Assembly (NCBI RefSeq): GCF_004124325.1
Contig: NZ_QBDT01000001.1
Coordinates: 2,046,001 to 2,110,000 of the forward strand
From: Streptomyces sp. L2
GTDB taxonomy: Bacteria; Actinomycetota; Actinomycetes; Streptomycetales; Streptomycetaceae
Length of the DNA stretch: 64,000 nt
Reading direction: 5' to 3'
Shown here: positions 28,004-36,322 of the stretch, piece after piece
How the letters are laid out: each line of letters starts with the position of its first letter
Numbering within the stretch: the stretch's first letter is position 1
Notes under the pieces: generated by a model
Told to the model about the DNA's origin: nothing
Databases searched by the model: none
The model's input: only the letters and a program-made list of their open reading frames with translations
Position numbers and translations under genes: made by a program

Positions 28004-29926
28004 GTGGTGACGGGCGGGGCGGCGGCGCGGTTGCGTGTGCCGGTGGGGGACGACGCGCAGCGGTGGGTCACCCGTGCGGGGTGCCGCCGGGTCCTGTTCG
28101 TCGTGCACAACGTGACGTCGGCGACGCGGCTGCTGGACGTGCTGCCGCTGTTCCACGCCGACGTCCGCCTGCAGATGTTCGCCACCTGCACGGGGTCCTC
28201 GCCCTTCCTGGCGGGGGTGCCCGAACTGCTGGCCGCGGCCGGGCTGCCGGTCCTGCCCTGGGAACAGGCCAAGGAGACGGCCTTCGACCTGGTGGTGTCC
28301 GCCAGCTACGGCGGTGAACTCGGGTCACTACAGGGCAAATTGGCCATACTCTCCCATGGTGTCGGATACAATAAGAAACTGGCCGCACCGGAGCCCGGAG
28401 CCCGGAGCCCGGAGCCCGGAGCCCGGAGCCCGGAGCCCGGAGCCCGGAGCCCGGAGCCCCGGAGCCCGGAGCCCGGAGCCCGGAGCCCGGAGCCCGGAGC
28501 CCGGAGCCCCGGAGCCCGGAGCCCGGGAGCCCGGAGCCCGGAGCCCGGAGCCCGGAGCCCGGAGCCTGTTTTCGGGCTTTCGCCGGACTGGCTGCTGGAG
28601 GGCGGGCGGCCGCTCGCCACGGCGACCGTGCTGTCCCACCCGGAGCAGCTCCAGAGGCTGCGGGCGGCCTGTCCGGAGGCGGCGCCGACCGCCGTGCTCG
28701 CGGGAGATCCCTGCTTCGACCGCATCCTCGCCGCACTCCCCTGGCGCGACCGGTTCCGCCGGGCCCTGGGCGTGGGCCCCGGGCAGCGGCTGGTCGTCGT
28801 CAGTTCGACCTGGGCGCCGCGCTCCCTTTTCGGCGGCGCCCCGGGGGCCGATGACCTGCTGCCCTGGCTGCTGTCCCGGCTGAGTGCGGAACTGCCGGTC
28901 GACGAGTACCGGACGACCGCGGTACTGCACCCCAACATCTGGTACGGCCACGGTCCCGGCCAGGTCCACGCCTGGCTGGACAACGCGCGACGGGCCGGCC
29001 TCGACGCGATCCCGCCTCTCGACGGATGGCGCCAGGCTCTCATCGCCGCCGACTGCGTACTCGGAGACCATTCGAGCGTCACCTACTACGCGGCCGCCAT
29101 CGGCGTCCCCGTCCTCCTCGGCGCGTTCCCCCAGGGCGACCTGGACCCGCTCTCCCCCGTGGCCGCCCTCGGCCGTACCGCTCCCCGGCTGGTGCGCCGC
29201 GGCAGCCTGCGCGCGCAGATCGAGCGGGCCGTCGCCACGTATGACCCCGGCCACTACAAGGAGCTGGCGGACCAGACCAGTTCGGCACCCGGGCGGTCGG
29301 CGGAGCTGCTGCGCCGCCTCTTCTACGGCCTCGTCGGGATCGGCGAGCCCGACACCCACCCCGCGCTGCTCGACCCCCTGCCACTGCCGCCGTACACGCC
29401 GGCCCGCGTCACCACGCCCGTGCGCGTCCTCGCGGGGCTGACCGGTCCGGCCGAGGTGACCGTCGTCCGGTACGCCGCCGTCGGCGACGAGCCCGGCCCG
29501 GACGAGAGTCCCGGGGTGTACGCCGACTCCCCGCACACGGTGGTCGACGAGGAGACCCGGGACACCGGACGGCTCCGGCTCGCCGACGTCGTCGTACGGC
29601 ACGCGGACGCACAGGACCCGCGGCTCGGGCCCCCCGGCGCCTGGACGGCGGAGGCGCTGGACCGATACCCCGACTGCGGGCTCGCCGCCTATGCCGACGG
29701 CCCGGACCGCTGCGTCGTACGCACCCGGGAGGGGCGCCTGCTGCGGTTGTCCGCCGCCCCCGGCCCGGACGGGCGGCCCGACCTGTGCGATCCCGCCGTC
29801 TACGCCTCCGCACTGTACGCGTGGACGTCCGGCGGGCGGTCCGTGGACCAGGCCGTGCGAGACGGGATCACCGTGCGCACCGGGGACACGGCACACCGCG
29901 TCACGGTCGAGGCGCTCCTCGCATGA
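28004..29926 (+). CDS. GT-B-like protein of unknown function interrupted by a heptanucleotide repeat
   Basis: The 640-residue protein is not a recognised named family. Segments VVVSSTWAPRSLFG, VLHPNIWYGHGPGQ and AADCVLGDHSSVTYYAAAIG resemble GT-B enzymes, in particular CDP-glycerol glycerophosphotransferase- and epimerase-type folds. Residues ~129-187 are a Ser-Pro-Glu-Pro-Gly-Ala-Arg repeat from a 7-bp DNA array, placed between KLAILSHGVGYNKKL and FGLSPDWLLEGGRPL, a natural loop. GTG 28004 (or 28007) follows a G-run; it starts 29 bases after sdaA, so read-through is possible. It ends 10 bases before the convergent STAND gene. Function should not be inferred from the fold hint. Confidence 0.6.
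   Translation: MVTGGAAARLRVPVGDDAQRWVTRAGCRRVLFVVHNVTSATRLLDVLPLFHADVRLQMFATCTGSSPFLAGVPELLAAAGLPVLPWEQAKETAFDLVVSASYGGELGSLQGKLAILSHGVGYNKKLAAPEPGARSPEPGARSPEPGARSPEPRSPEPGARSPEPGARSPGARSPGARSPEPGARSPEPVFGLSPDWLLEGGRPLATATVLSHPEQLQRLRAACPEAAPTAVLAGDPCFDRILAALPWRDRFRRALGVGPGQRLVVVSSTWAPRSLFGGAPGADDLLPWLLSRLSAELPVDEYRTTAVLHPNIWYGHGPGQVHAWLDNARRAGLDAIPPLDGWRQALIAADCVLGDHSSVTYYAAAIGVPVLLGAFPQGDLDPLSPVAALGRTAPRLVRRGSLRAQIERAVATYDPGHYKELADQTSSAPGRSAELLRRLFYGLVGIGEPDTHPALLDPLPLPPYTPARVTTPVRVLAGLTGPAEVTVVRYAAVGDEPGPDESPGVYADSPHTVVDEETRDTGRLRLADVVVRHADAQDPRLGPPGAWTAEALDRYPDCGLAAYADGPDRCVVRTREGRLLRLSAAPGPDGRPDLCDPAVYASALYAWTSGGRSVDQAVRDGITVRTGDTAHRVTVEALLA
28388..28565 (+). repeat. Heptanucleotide tandem repeat (CCGGAGC)n inside a coding frame
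   Basis: Twenty-five units run from 28388 to 28565: 22 copies of CCGGAGC and three 8-base variants (CCCGGAGC at 28458 and 28508, CCGGGAGC at 28523). Three units encode seven residues. Because seven is not a multiple of three, gain or loss of one or two units would shift the frame of the surrounding gene. In this assembly the frame is open across the array. Confidence 0.95.
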
Positions 29927-29936
29927 ACGGGGCCTC

Positions 29937-32327
29937 TCACGCCTCCAGTTCGGCCAGCCGCTCCCGCACCCGGTCGAGACCGGACCGGTCGCCGCCGTCC
30001 TCGTAGGCCGCGGCGGCGGCGCGCAGGTCCGTCGCCTCCGCCGCCGGCCGGCCGGAACGCCGGTGGCAGGAGGCCCGCATCTCGAACGTGTCGGCGAGTT
30101 GCCGCGCCGCACCCGCCCCCGTCATGGCGGTGACGGCCTCGTCCAGGCACACCCCGGCGAGATCCAGCTCGCCCGCGTCCAGGTGGGCTTCGGCCAGACT
30201 CATGTAGACGCGGCCCGCGTTGTACGTGTCGCCGCCGTCCGGAAGGCGGCGGAACCGGGCGAGCGCGTCGTGCAGCCTTGCGACGGCCGCGGGGAAGTCC
30301 CGCTGCTTCGCCAGGGCGCGGCCGATGTGGTGCTCCAGCAGGGCCGTGGCACGCGGCACGTCCTCCCGGCCGGCCTCGCCGGGACCGATCCCGGCGGTGA
30401 TCTCCCGCGCCTCCTCGAAGCAGCGCTGGGCTTCGGCGAATTCCCACTGCTTGAGCCGCAGCAGGCCCAGCGCCTCGACGGCGGTGGCCTCCCCGCGCCG
30501 GTGGCCGCAGTCCCGGTCCGCTTCCCTGGCCCGGCCGAGGGCGTCCTCGGCCTCGGCGGCCCGGCCGACCTGCATGTAGGCGAAGGCGAGTTGAGTCAAC
30601 ATGCGGCCCACGGCACGCGGGTCGCCGAACTCCGCCGCGTCGCGCCGGGCGGCCTCGACGCCCAGCAGGTGCGTGTCGATCCACTGAGCGTGGAAGCCGA
30701 GCAGCAGGTGCAGGCCCCACAGCGCCTCGCACAGCTGCCACACGAGGTCGTTGAAGCCGTGGTGCGCGGCGGCCCGGACGACAGCGGCGAGGTTCTCCCG
30801 CTCGCGGCGGAGTCCGGCCAGCGCGTGCCTCCCGTCCGCCGGGTCACGGTTCGCGGGGAGGGTGAGCCCCTGGAAGGCGGGGCCGAGCCGCCAGCGCAGC
30901 GGCAGGACGCGGAAGTCCGCGGCGGCGGCGAACCGCAGCTCGGCGACGGCCACCCGGCGGACGGCCGCGGCCACGTGTACGTGACCGTCCTCGGCGACCG
31001 CCAGCTCGCGGGCGTGCGCCCGGGTCAGGTCGTGGAAGCGGTAGCGCTCCTCCCCGACCTCCTCCAGCAGGTGCACGCGGGCCAGTTGCTCCAGCAGCCG
31101 CCGGGCGTCCTCCTCACCGACTCCGGCCGCGTGTGCGGCGCACCGGACGGTCACGGTCGGCCAGGCCCACACCGCGATCGCACGGTAGAACGCGGCGCAG
31201 TCGGGGTCCAGTTCGGCATAGGCGGCGTCCTGGCTGACCCGGACGGGATCGGCGGGGGCGTCGTCCGGTCCTTGCCGACGCATGGCGCCGCCCTCCTGGT
31301 CGTGGCCGTGGATCCGGTCGGACAGCTGCCTCGCCACACGCTCCCAGGACAGGTGTTCCCGTACGGCCAGCCCGGCGCCCGTCGTGCAGACCGCGAGCGG
31401 GATTCCGCCGGTGCCCTCGGCGACGGCCCGGACGACCGCGTCCGGGGCTGCCCGGCGGGTGTCCCCGACGATGCGCCGCATGAGACTGATGGAGTCCTCG
31501 GTCGACAGCGGCCCCAGGGAGTACGACCGGGCCCCGTGCCCTGCCACGAGCCGGCCGAGGCGGTGCCGGCTCGTCACCAGGACCAGGCTTCCGGGCGAGG
31601 CCGGGAGCAGGGGGACGACCTGCGCGTCGCCGTGGGCGTTGTCCAGTACGACGATCAGGCTCCGGTCGGCGGTGCAGTCACGGTACAGATCCCGCTGGCG
31701 GGCCTCGTCGCCGGGCACCATGGCGGGGGGCACCCCCAGCCGTTCGAGGAAGCGCGCGAGCACGTCGGAGGGTGCGAGCGCCGTACCGGCCGAGGCGCCG
31801 CGCAGATCGGCGAACAGGGCGCCGTCGGGGAACCGGTCCCGCAGCTCGGACGCGCAGTGGACGGCGGCCTCGGTCTTGCCGATGCCGCCCGGCCCGACGA
31901 GCGCCGCGATCGCCGGCGCGCCGGGTGCGCGCGACTCGTCGTCCAGCAGCGCGGTGATCCGGGCGAGCACGTCCGCGCGGTCGGTGAACACCGCCGTGGC
32001 CGGCGGCAGCATCCGGGGCCGGGAAGCGCCGTGGGCCACCGCGGGCACGGTGCGTACCTCCAGCCAGGAAGCCTCCCGGACCCACTCGCGCACCTCGCGC
32101 GCGAACTCGGGTGAACTGCGGGCGTGTTCCAGCAGCCGTGCCGCGGCGGCCGTGCGTTCGGCACCGGTGACCGGAAGGGTGGGGTCACCGCCGTCGGCAC
32201 CGGTCCGGCCGAGCAGTCCGTAGAGCCTTTCGGAGGCCCGCCGGCCCACTTCGCCGCCTGCCCCGGACAGTGCGCCGGACGCGACCGTCCCGACCGCCGA
32301 CAGCACCAGTCCCGTCATCGCTTCCAC
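29937..32327 (-). CDS. STAND-family NB-ARC ATPase with TPR-like repeats
   Basis: The 796-residue protein has a short N-terminal segment rich in Gly, Ala and Val (TGLVLSAVGTVASGALSGAGG), then an NB-ARC NTPase: Walker A GPGGIGKT (145-152), Walker B RSLIVVLDN (222-230) and the LVTSR sensor (250-254). A winged-helix region follows (RYRFHDLTRAHARELA), then from about residue 500 TPR-like helices (RMLTQLAFAYMQVGRAAEAEDAL, RVYMSLAEAHLDAGELDLA). No SARP DNA-binding domain is present, so it is not an AfsR-type activator. STAND proteins act as signal-gated switches; effector and ligand are unknown. GTG 32327 is chosen for its GGGGGAG Shine-Dalgarno with 6-base spacing; ATG 32318 is the alternative. Confidence 0.85.
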   Translation of the reverse strand: MEAMTGLVLSAVGTVASGALSGAGGEVGRRASERLYGLLGRTGADGGDPTLPVTGAERTAAAARLLEHARSSPEFAREVREWVREASWLEVRTVPAVAHGASRPRMLPPATAVFTDRADVLARITALLDDESRAPGAPAIAALVGPGGIGKTEAAVHCASELRDRFPDGALFADLRGASAGTALAPSDVLARFLERLGVPPAMVPGDEARQRDLYRDCTADRSLIVVLDNAHGDAQVVPLLPASPGSLVLVTSRHRLGRLVAGHGARSYSLGPLSTEDSISLMRRIVGDTRRAAPDAVVRAVAEGTGGIPLAVCTTGAGLAVREHLSWERVARQLSDRIHGHDQEGGAMRRQGPDDAPADPVRVSQDAAYAELDPDCAAFYRAIAVWAWPTVTVRCAAHAAGVGEEDARRLLEQLARVHLLEEVGEERYRFHDLTRAHARELAVAEDGHVHVAAAVRRVAVAELRFAAAADFRVLPLRWRLGPAFQGLTLPANRDPADGRHALAGLRRERENLAAVVRAAAHHGFNDLVWQLCEALWGLHLLLGFHAQWIDTHLLGVEAARRDAAEFGDPRAVGRMLTQLAFAYMQVGRAAEAEDALGRAREADRDCGHRRGEATAVEALGLLRLKQWEFAEAQRCFEEAREITAGIGPGEAGREDVPRATALLEHHIGRALAKQRDFPAAVARLHDALARFRRLPDGGDTYNAGRVYMSLAEAHLDAGELDLAGVCLDEAVTAMTGAGAARQLADTFEMRASCHRRSGRPAAEATDLRAAAAAYEDGGDRSGLDRVRERLAELEA

Positions 32328-32432
32328 CCGGCACTCCCCCCAACTCGCCCGACCCGTCATCGTATCGCCGCGTGCGCACCCGGTTGCGGAACGTTGGTTT
32401 CCGGATGGGCCGCCGGCGGGCACAACTCAGCC

Positions 32433-32990
32433 ATGCTGCACGGCATCGACGTAAGCGCGTATCAGTCGTCTTCGTACGGTACGGACGGGCTGTCCTTCGC
32501 CTTCATCAAGGCGACGGAGGGCCACTCGTACGTCAACTCGCGGCTCACCGCCCAGACCAAGACCGCCCGTGACGCCGGCCTGGTCGTCGGCTTCTACCAC
32601 TTCCTGTGGCCGGGCAACCTCACCACCCAGGCCGAGTACTTCGTCCGGCACGCCCCCGAGAAGGCCGGCGACATCCTGGCCGTCGACTGGGAGACCACCG
32701 GCGACGGCACCCACGCGAGCAACAAGGAGAAGGACACCTTCATCAGGAAGGTGAAGGAATTACGGCCGCATCACCGCGTGATTCTTTACACGAACCGCAA
32801 CTATTGGCTGACCGTCGATACGACGTCGTATGCCGGTGATGGCTTGTGGATCGCTGACTACGTCACGGCTGGCCACCCGCGGATCAAGGCAAAATGGCGC
32901 TTCCACCAGTACAGCAGTGAGCCCCACGACAAAGACGTGGCCGCCTTCGCGAGCAAGGCAGATCTGAGAAAGTGGGCCACCGGCACCTGA
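32433..32990 (+). CDS. GH25 family muramidase-like protein without signal peptide, contains a TTA codon
   Basis: The 185-residue protein begins MLHGIDVSAYQ and has the GH25 catalytic D-x-E motif in ILAVDWETTG (Asp85, Glu87), plus AFIKATEG and GFYHFLW, the hallmarks of N,O-diacetylmuramidases that cut the MurNAc-GlcNAc bond. There is no signal peptide, unlike most Streptomyces secreted lysozymes, so export would need another route or it acts inside. Codon 110 is TTA (32760-32762), implying bldA dependence. The second half has lower GC than the neighbours, and the endonuclease gene behind it is also lower GC. Confidence 0.85.
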   Translation: MLHGIDVSAYQSSSYGTDGLSFAFIKATEGHSYVNSRLTAQTKTARDAGLVVGFYHFLWPGNLTTQAEYFVRHAPEKAGDILAVDWETTGDGTHASNKEKDTFIRKVKELRPHHRVILYTNRNYWLTVDTTSYAGDGLWIADYVTAGHPRIKAKWRFHQYSSEPHDKDVAAFASKADLRKWATGT

Positions 32991-33007
32991 GTCTTCTAGC
33001 CGTGGGT

Positions 33008-33733
33008 TTACACCGCATACTCCGCCCGCAGCCGTCTTGCGGGCGGATTCGTCAGATAGGCGTTCAACAGGTCGAACGTTCGAAGCTCGGACCGAAGCGC
33101 CTCGTACCAGGCCAGCGCATGAACATTACAGCGGTTGCACACCAGGCCTCGCACGCATTCACCGCAGCTGCGCCGACCCGCGCAACATGCATGATCGTGG
33201 TCTATGTCCATGGCCCGTCCGCTTCTGTCGACCTCTCGACAGACGGCACACCTCCCATCCTGGCGGAGAAGTAGGAGACGCAGGAACTCCTTGGTCACAT
33301 TGTATTGCTCAAGACGCACCAGCTCGGCGTTGCACGGCTTGCAGTACGGACGTGGCATGCCCATAGCATTGACCGGCGAGTACTCCGCAATGCGCTTGCT
33401 CTCTCCACACTCGCGACATTCGATGAGTCCACTCGCCACCATCTCCTTGACGACACCGTTGCCCCGCTTCTTCCGAACGGCGGAGAGCGGATATCCCTTG
33501 GCGCGCTGCTGATAGTGGGCAGCACAGAGCCCCTTGGCAGAGACGACCCGCGGACAGCCGGAAAATGCGCAACTCCGGCTCATCATCGCTGCCCGATTCG
33601 CATCGATGGGGGCAAGCATTCTCCCCCTTAGCAGCTGTGTGTAGTGGGTCTTGCACATTCCCTTGGTCAACGGATACCTGTCTGAGGGCAGGCCGCACTG
33701 CCATCCGTCACCGTTCGCGCTGCACGTCCTCAT
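33008..33733 (-). CDS. Endonuclease VII-like HNH nuclease with zinc-finger motifs
   Basis: The 241-residue protein ends with a recombination endonuclease VII domain: CAVC, then MDIDHDHACCAG and CVRGLVCNRCN, where Asp-His and paired cysteines form the beta-beta-alpha-metal site. Upstream are CxxC pairs (CRECGES, YCKPCN) and more Cys/His-rich segments, likely zinc binding. T4 gp49-type enzymes resolve branched DNA, and such genes are usual in phages and mobile elements. Base composition is visibly poorer in GC than the rest of the window, a sign of recent transfer. ATG 33733 follows AGGGGGAC. Confidence 0.85.
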   Translation of the reverse strand: MRTCSANGDGWQCGLPSDRYPLTKGMCKTHYTQLLRGRMLAPIDANRAAMMSRSCAFSGCPRVVSAKGLCAAHYQQRAKGYPLSAVRKKRGNGVVKEMVASGLIECRECGESKRIAEYSPVNAMGMPRPYCKPCNAELVRLEQYNVTKEFLRLLLLRQDGRCAVCREVDRSGRAMDIDHDHACCAGRRSCGECVRGLVCNRCNVHALAWYEALRSELRTFDLLNAYLTNPPARRLRAEYAV

Positions 33734-33790
33734 GTGTCCCCCTGGCACTGACTCACTTGAACTTCCATCCGATCAACGCAGAAGTCGAAC

Positions 33791-33813
33791 TGACGTAACG
33801 GGCAGGAACGTCA
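33791..33813. promoter_or_regulatory. Inverted repeat upstream of the Crp-family gene
   Basis: TGACGT (33791-33796) and ACGTCA (33808-33813) form a dyad with an 11-base centre, about 80 bases before the Crp-family gene and outside any coding sequence. It may be a binding site for that regulator. The spacing differs from the E. coli CRP box, so this is tentative. Confidence 0.3.
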
Positions 33814-33893
33814 GTCTGATGTTTCGCTAGCGGCGATGCGGGGCCACACTCATGCAAGCCTGGTGTGAAGGACGATGAAGGAGGGAGAGGTCC

Positions 33894-34574
33894 ATGGTTA
33901 GCCGTACCGCCTCCTTCTGGGAGGCTCTTGATGCCGGGGACCGGGCTGCTCTGCGGCGGGCCGGTGTGCGCATGGTGCTGGAGGCGGACCGGCAGTTCCT
34001 CACCCAGGGGGAGGACTCGGACCATCTGATCGTGCTGGTCGGCGGGTGGGTGAAGGTGGTCGCGCAGTCGCACGCCGGGTACCGGGCGCTGCTCGCGCTG
34101 CGCGGGCCCGGTGAACTGCTGGGCGAGCAGGCCTCGGTGGAGCGGGGACGGCGGCGTTCGGCGTCGCTGGTGACGGCCACCCCGGCCGAGGTGCTGAACC
34201 TGCCGGCCGGGCGCTTCCATGTGCTGGCCCGCTCCCGGCCCCAGATAGCCGCCGCGCTGGAGCGGACGCTGTCGCAGCGGCTGCGGGAGGCCGACGTGCA
34301 GCGCGCCGGGATCACCGAGCCGGTGCCCGCCCGGCTCGCCGGGCTGCTGCTGGACCTGGTGGAGCGGTGCGGGCTGCCGGACGCCGACGGCACCGGGCGC
34401 CGTATCGGACTGTCGCTGTCCCAGGACGACTTGGCGGGGCTGGCGCTGACCTCGCGGCGCACGGTGAGCCGGGTGCTGGAGCAGTGGCGGGCCCGGGGCT
34501 GGATCGTGACCGGGCGGCAGACGGTGACCGTGCGGGCCGTGGACCAGCTCAAGCGGCTGGCCCACGGGGGGTGA
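33894..34574 (+). CDS. Crp/Fnr family transcriptional regulator
   Basis: The 226-residue protein has an N-terminal cyclic-nucleotide-binding-like jelly roll (GEDSDHLIVLVGGWVKVV, LRGPGELLGEQASVE) and a C-terminal winged helix with the recognition segment LSQDDLAGLALTSRRTVSRVLEQW. The cAMP-contact arginine and Thr/Ser of true CRP are not evident in ERGRRRSASL, so the ligand may differ. A strong AAGGAGGGAGAGG precedes ATG 33894. It converges on the membrane kinase and may be a regulator of the accessory region, though no link is shown. Confidence 0.9.
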   Translation: MVSRTASFWEALDAGDRAALRRAGVRMVLEADRQFLTQGEDSDHLIVLVGGWVKVVAQSHAGYRALLALRGPGELLGEQASVERGRRRSASLVTATPAEVLNLPAGRFHVLARSRPQIAAALERTLSQRLREADVQRAGITEPVPARLAGLLLDLVERCGLPDADGTGRRIGLSLSQDDLAGLALTSRRTVSRVLEQWRARGWIVTGRQTVTVRAVDQLKRLAHGG

Positions 34575-34621
34575 GGGGCCCGCGCGTCACCCTCAGCGCC
34601 GGCGGCACGGCTCCACCGGCG

Positions 34622-36322
34622 TCAGCAGGGGGTGTAACTCACTCCTTCCCTCGGCGCCTTGTAGATGCGGTAGCCCTTGGAGTGCGTCAGCTGGTAGGTG
34701 ATCGTCCAGTCGTCGCAGGTGTCGTCGGGGCTGCTCGCCGGGCCGTAGCCCGCGTCCTGGTGGCTGCGGAAGCTGAGCGTGGCCAGGGTGTGACCGCTGT
34801 CGCTCTGCAGGCTGTTGAGGACGAACTCGCTGTCCCGGGTGGTCGACATGACCTTCTTCCAGTCGGCACGGCTGGAGTCGGAGCCGAGGTCGACGATGCC
34901 GCTGCCGGGGTCGTAGTACCTCAGCGCGGTGTCGTAGCGGTGCTGGTTGACCGCGCCGAAGAACGCGGCGAACATGCCCGCGACGTGCGGGGCCCGGGAG
35001 TCGTCGGCGACCGCCGAGAAGTCGACGGAGGCGCCCTTCGCGACGACCAGGGTGGGGTCCTTCGACTCGGTGGGGGTGGGGGTCGGGGTGGTGTCCGACG
35101 GGGTGGGTCCGGAGCCGGAGCCCGAGTCGTCGTCCCGGTAGGTGCCGGCGGTCTGGGTCGCGGAGGACGTGGTCGCCCGGCTGTCGCCCGTGTTGTGCAT
35201 GTGGGTGACCGTATAGCCGCCGATCGCGCCCACCAGCAGGGCCGCCAGCAGCCAGCCGGTCACCCGCCTGCCGGTCGAGGCGGCGGCCGGCCTCGGGGGC
35301 GCGGGGCGTGGGGGCGTGGGACGCGGAGGTACGGGACGGGGTGGCACCGGCCTCGGCGGCGGCACGGACTGCGGGGGCGTGGCCTGCGTGGGCGTGGGTT
35401 TGGGCGCGGGTGGCGGGGTGGGGCGGCGGCGGAGGCGGTCGTGCGCGAGTTCCAGCTCGGGGAGCCATTCGGCGAGGGCCGGCCTGCGGCCCGGGTCCGC
35501 GTTCTGGGCGCGGTTGGCGAGGCCGGCCAGCCCCGTGGACAGCGCGCGCAGCGGGCCGGGGTCCCGGTCGTCCTGGTCGCGGTTGAACAGCCGCAGGGCG
35601 AGCAGGCCGAACTTCCAGGAGTCGGCGGCGGTCGTGGCCTTCAGCGCCTCGGGCACCTCCCAGCTGGGGGTGTCGACCTGGTCCAGCACGTCCTTGCCCT
35701 GGTGGCGCATGGAGTCGCAGTCGATGAGCAGGCAGCGGGCCGGCCCCTGGAGGGTGAACAGCACGTTCTTCGGGGAGAGGTCGCCGACCACGATGCGGTG
35801 CGCGTGCAGCCAGGCGAGGGTGCGGGCGAGGTCGAGGAGCAGCTCCACGCGGCGCGTGTCGTCGACGACCAGGCCGATGCGCCGGCCGTAGTCGTCCAGG
35901 TTGAGCAGGTATTCCAGTGCCTGCAGCTGGGCCCCGCCCAGGATCGGGCTGTGCAGTTCGTACGCCGGTGTCACCCGGTGCATCAGGAAGCCGGTGACCT
36001 TGGTGCTCGGGTTGCGCGAGGGCAGCGGGTCGGTGGGGGTGTCGCCCCGGTAGACCAGGGCGAGCGGCCAGGTGGTCCGCTCGTCGAGGAAGGCGCGGTC
36101 GGCCGGGCCGAGCAGCTGGCGGAAGCAGACCATGTCGTGCAGGACGTCGGCGTCGTACGAGACGACCGGCAGGTACTCCTTGTACGCCAGGTACTCCCCG
36201 GCGAACCGGCCGGGCGGGTCGGGGACGCCGTAGACGATCCCCTGGCCGCCGTTGCCGAGGCCGTGGTCGGTGTACCGGCCGAGCTTGTCGGGCAGTACCC
36301 AGGCCATCTGTACGGCGGTCAT
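34622..36322 (-). CDS. TerY-triad membrane Ser/Thr kinase-like protein
   Basis: The 566-residue protein has an N-terminal kinase domain with glycine loop GNGGQGIVYG, Lys48 in YLAYKEYLP, a catalytic loop VGDLSPKNVLF (Asp181, Asn186) in place of HRDLKPxN, and LIDCDSM (Asp201) in place of DFG, as in TerY-associated kinases. A Pro/Thr-rich linker precedes one transmembrane helix (GWLLAALLVGAIGG, ~residue 355) and an extracellular Ser/Thr-rich stalk and NTF2-like region ending in a terminal Cys. Its ATG overlaps the phosphatase stop (ATGA). It could sense an outside signal and phosphorylate partners opposed by the PP2C protein. Confidence 0.88.
   Translation of the reverse strand: MTAVQMAWVLPDKLGRYTDHGLGNGGQGIVYGVPDPPGRFAGEYLAYKEYLPVVSYDADVLHDMVCFRQLLGPADRAFLDERTTWPLALVYRGDTPTDPLPSRNPSTKVTGFLMHRVTPAYELHSPILGGAQLQALEYLLNLDDYGRRIGLVVDDTRRVELLLDLARTLAWLHAHRIVVGDLSPKNVLFTLQGPARCLLIDCDSMRHQGKDVLDQVDTPSWEVPEALKATTAADSWKFGLLALRLFNRDQDDRDPGPLRALSTGLAGLANRAQNADPGRRPALAEWLPELELAHDRLRRRPTPPPAPKPTPTQATPPQSVPPPRPVPPRPVPPRPTPPRPAPPRPAAASTGRRVTGWLLAALLVGAIGGYTVTHMHNTGDSRATTSSATQTAGTYRDDDSGSGSGPTPSDTTPTPTPTESKDPTLVVAKGASVDFSAVADDSRAPHVAGMFAAFFGAVNQHRYDTALRYYDPGSGIVDLGSDSSRADWKKVMSTTRDSEFVLNSLQSDSGHTLATLSFRSHQDAGYGPASSPDDTCDDWTITYQLTHSKGYRIYKAPREGVSYTPC

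Noticed and set aside
28388..28565. Heptanucleotide array considered as a CRISPR array
   Set aside because: Units are 7 bases with no spacers and no cas genes; it is a coding tandem repeat.
29937..32327. STAND protein as an AfsR/SARP-type antibiotic regulator
   Set aside because: There is no N-terminal OmpR-like SARP DNA-binding or BTAD domain, and no biosynthetic cluster is near.
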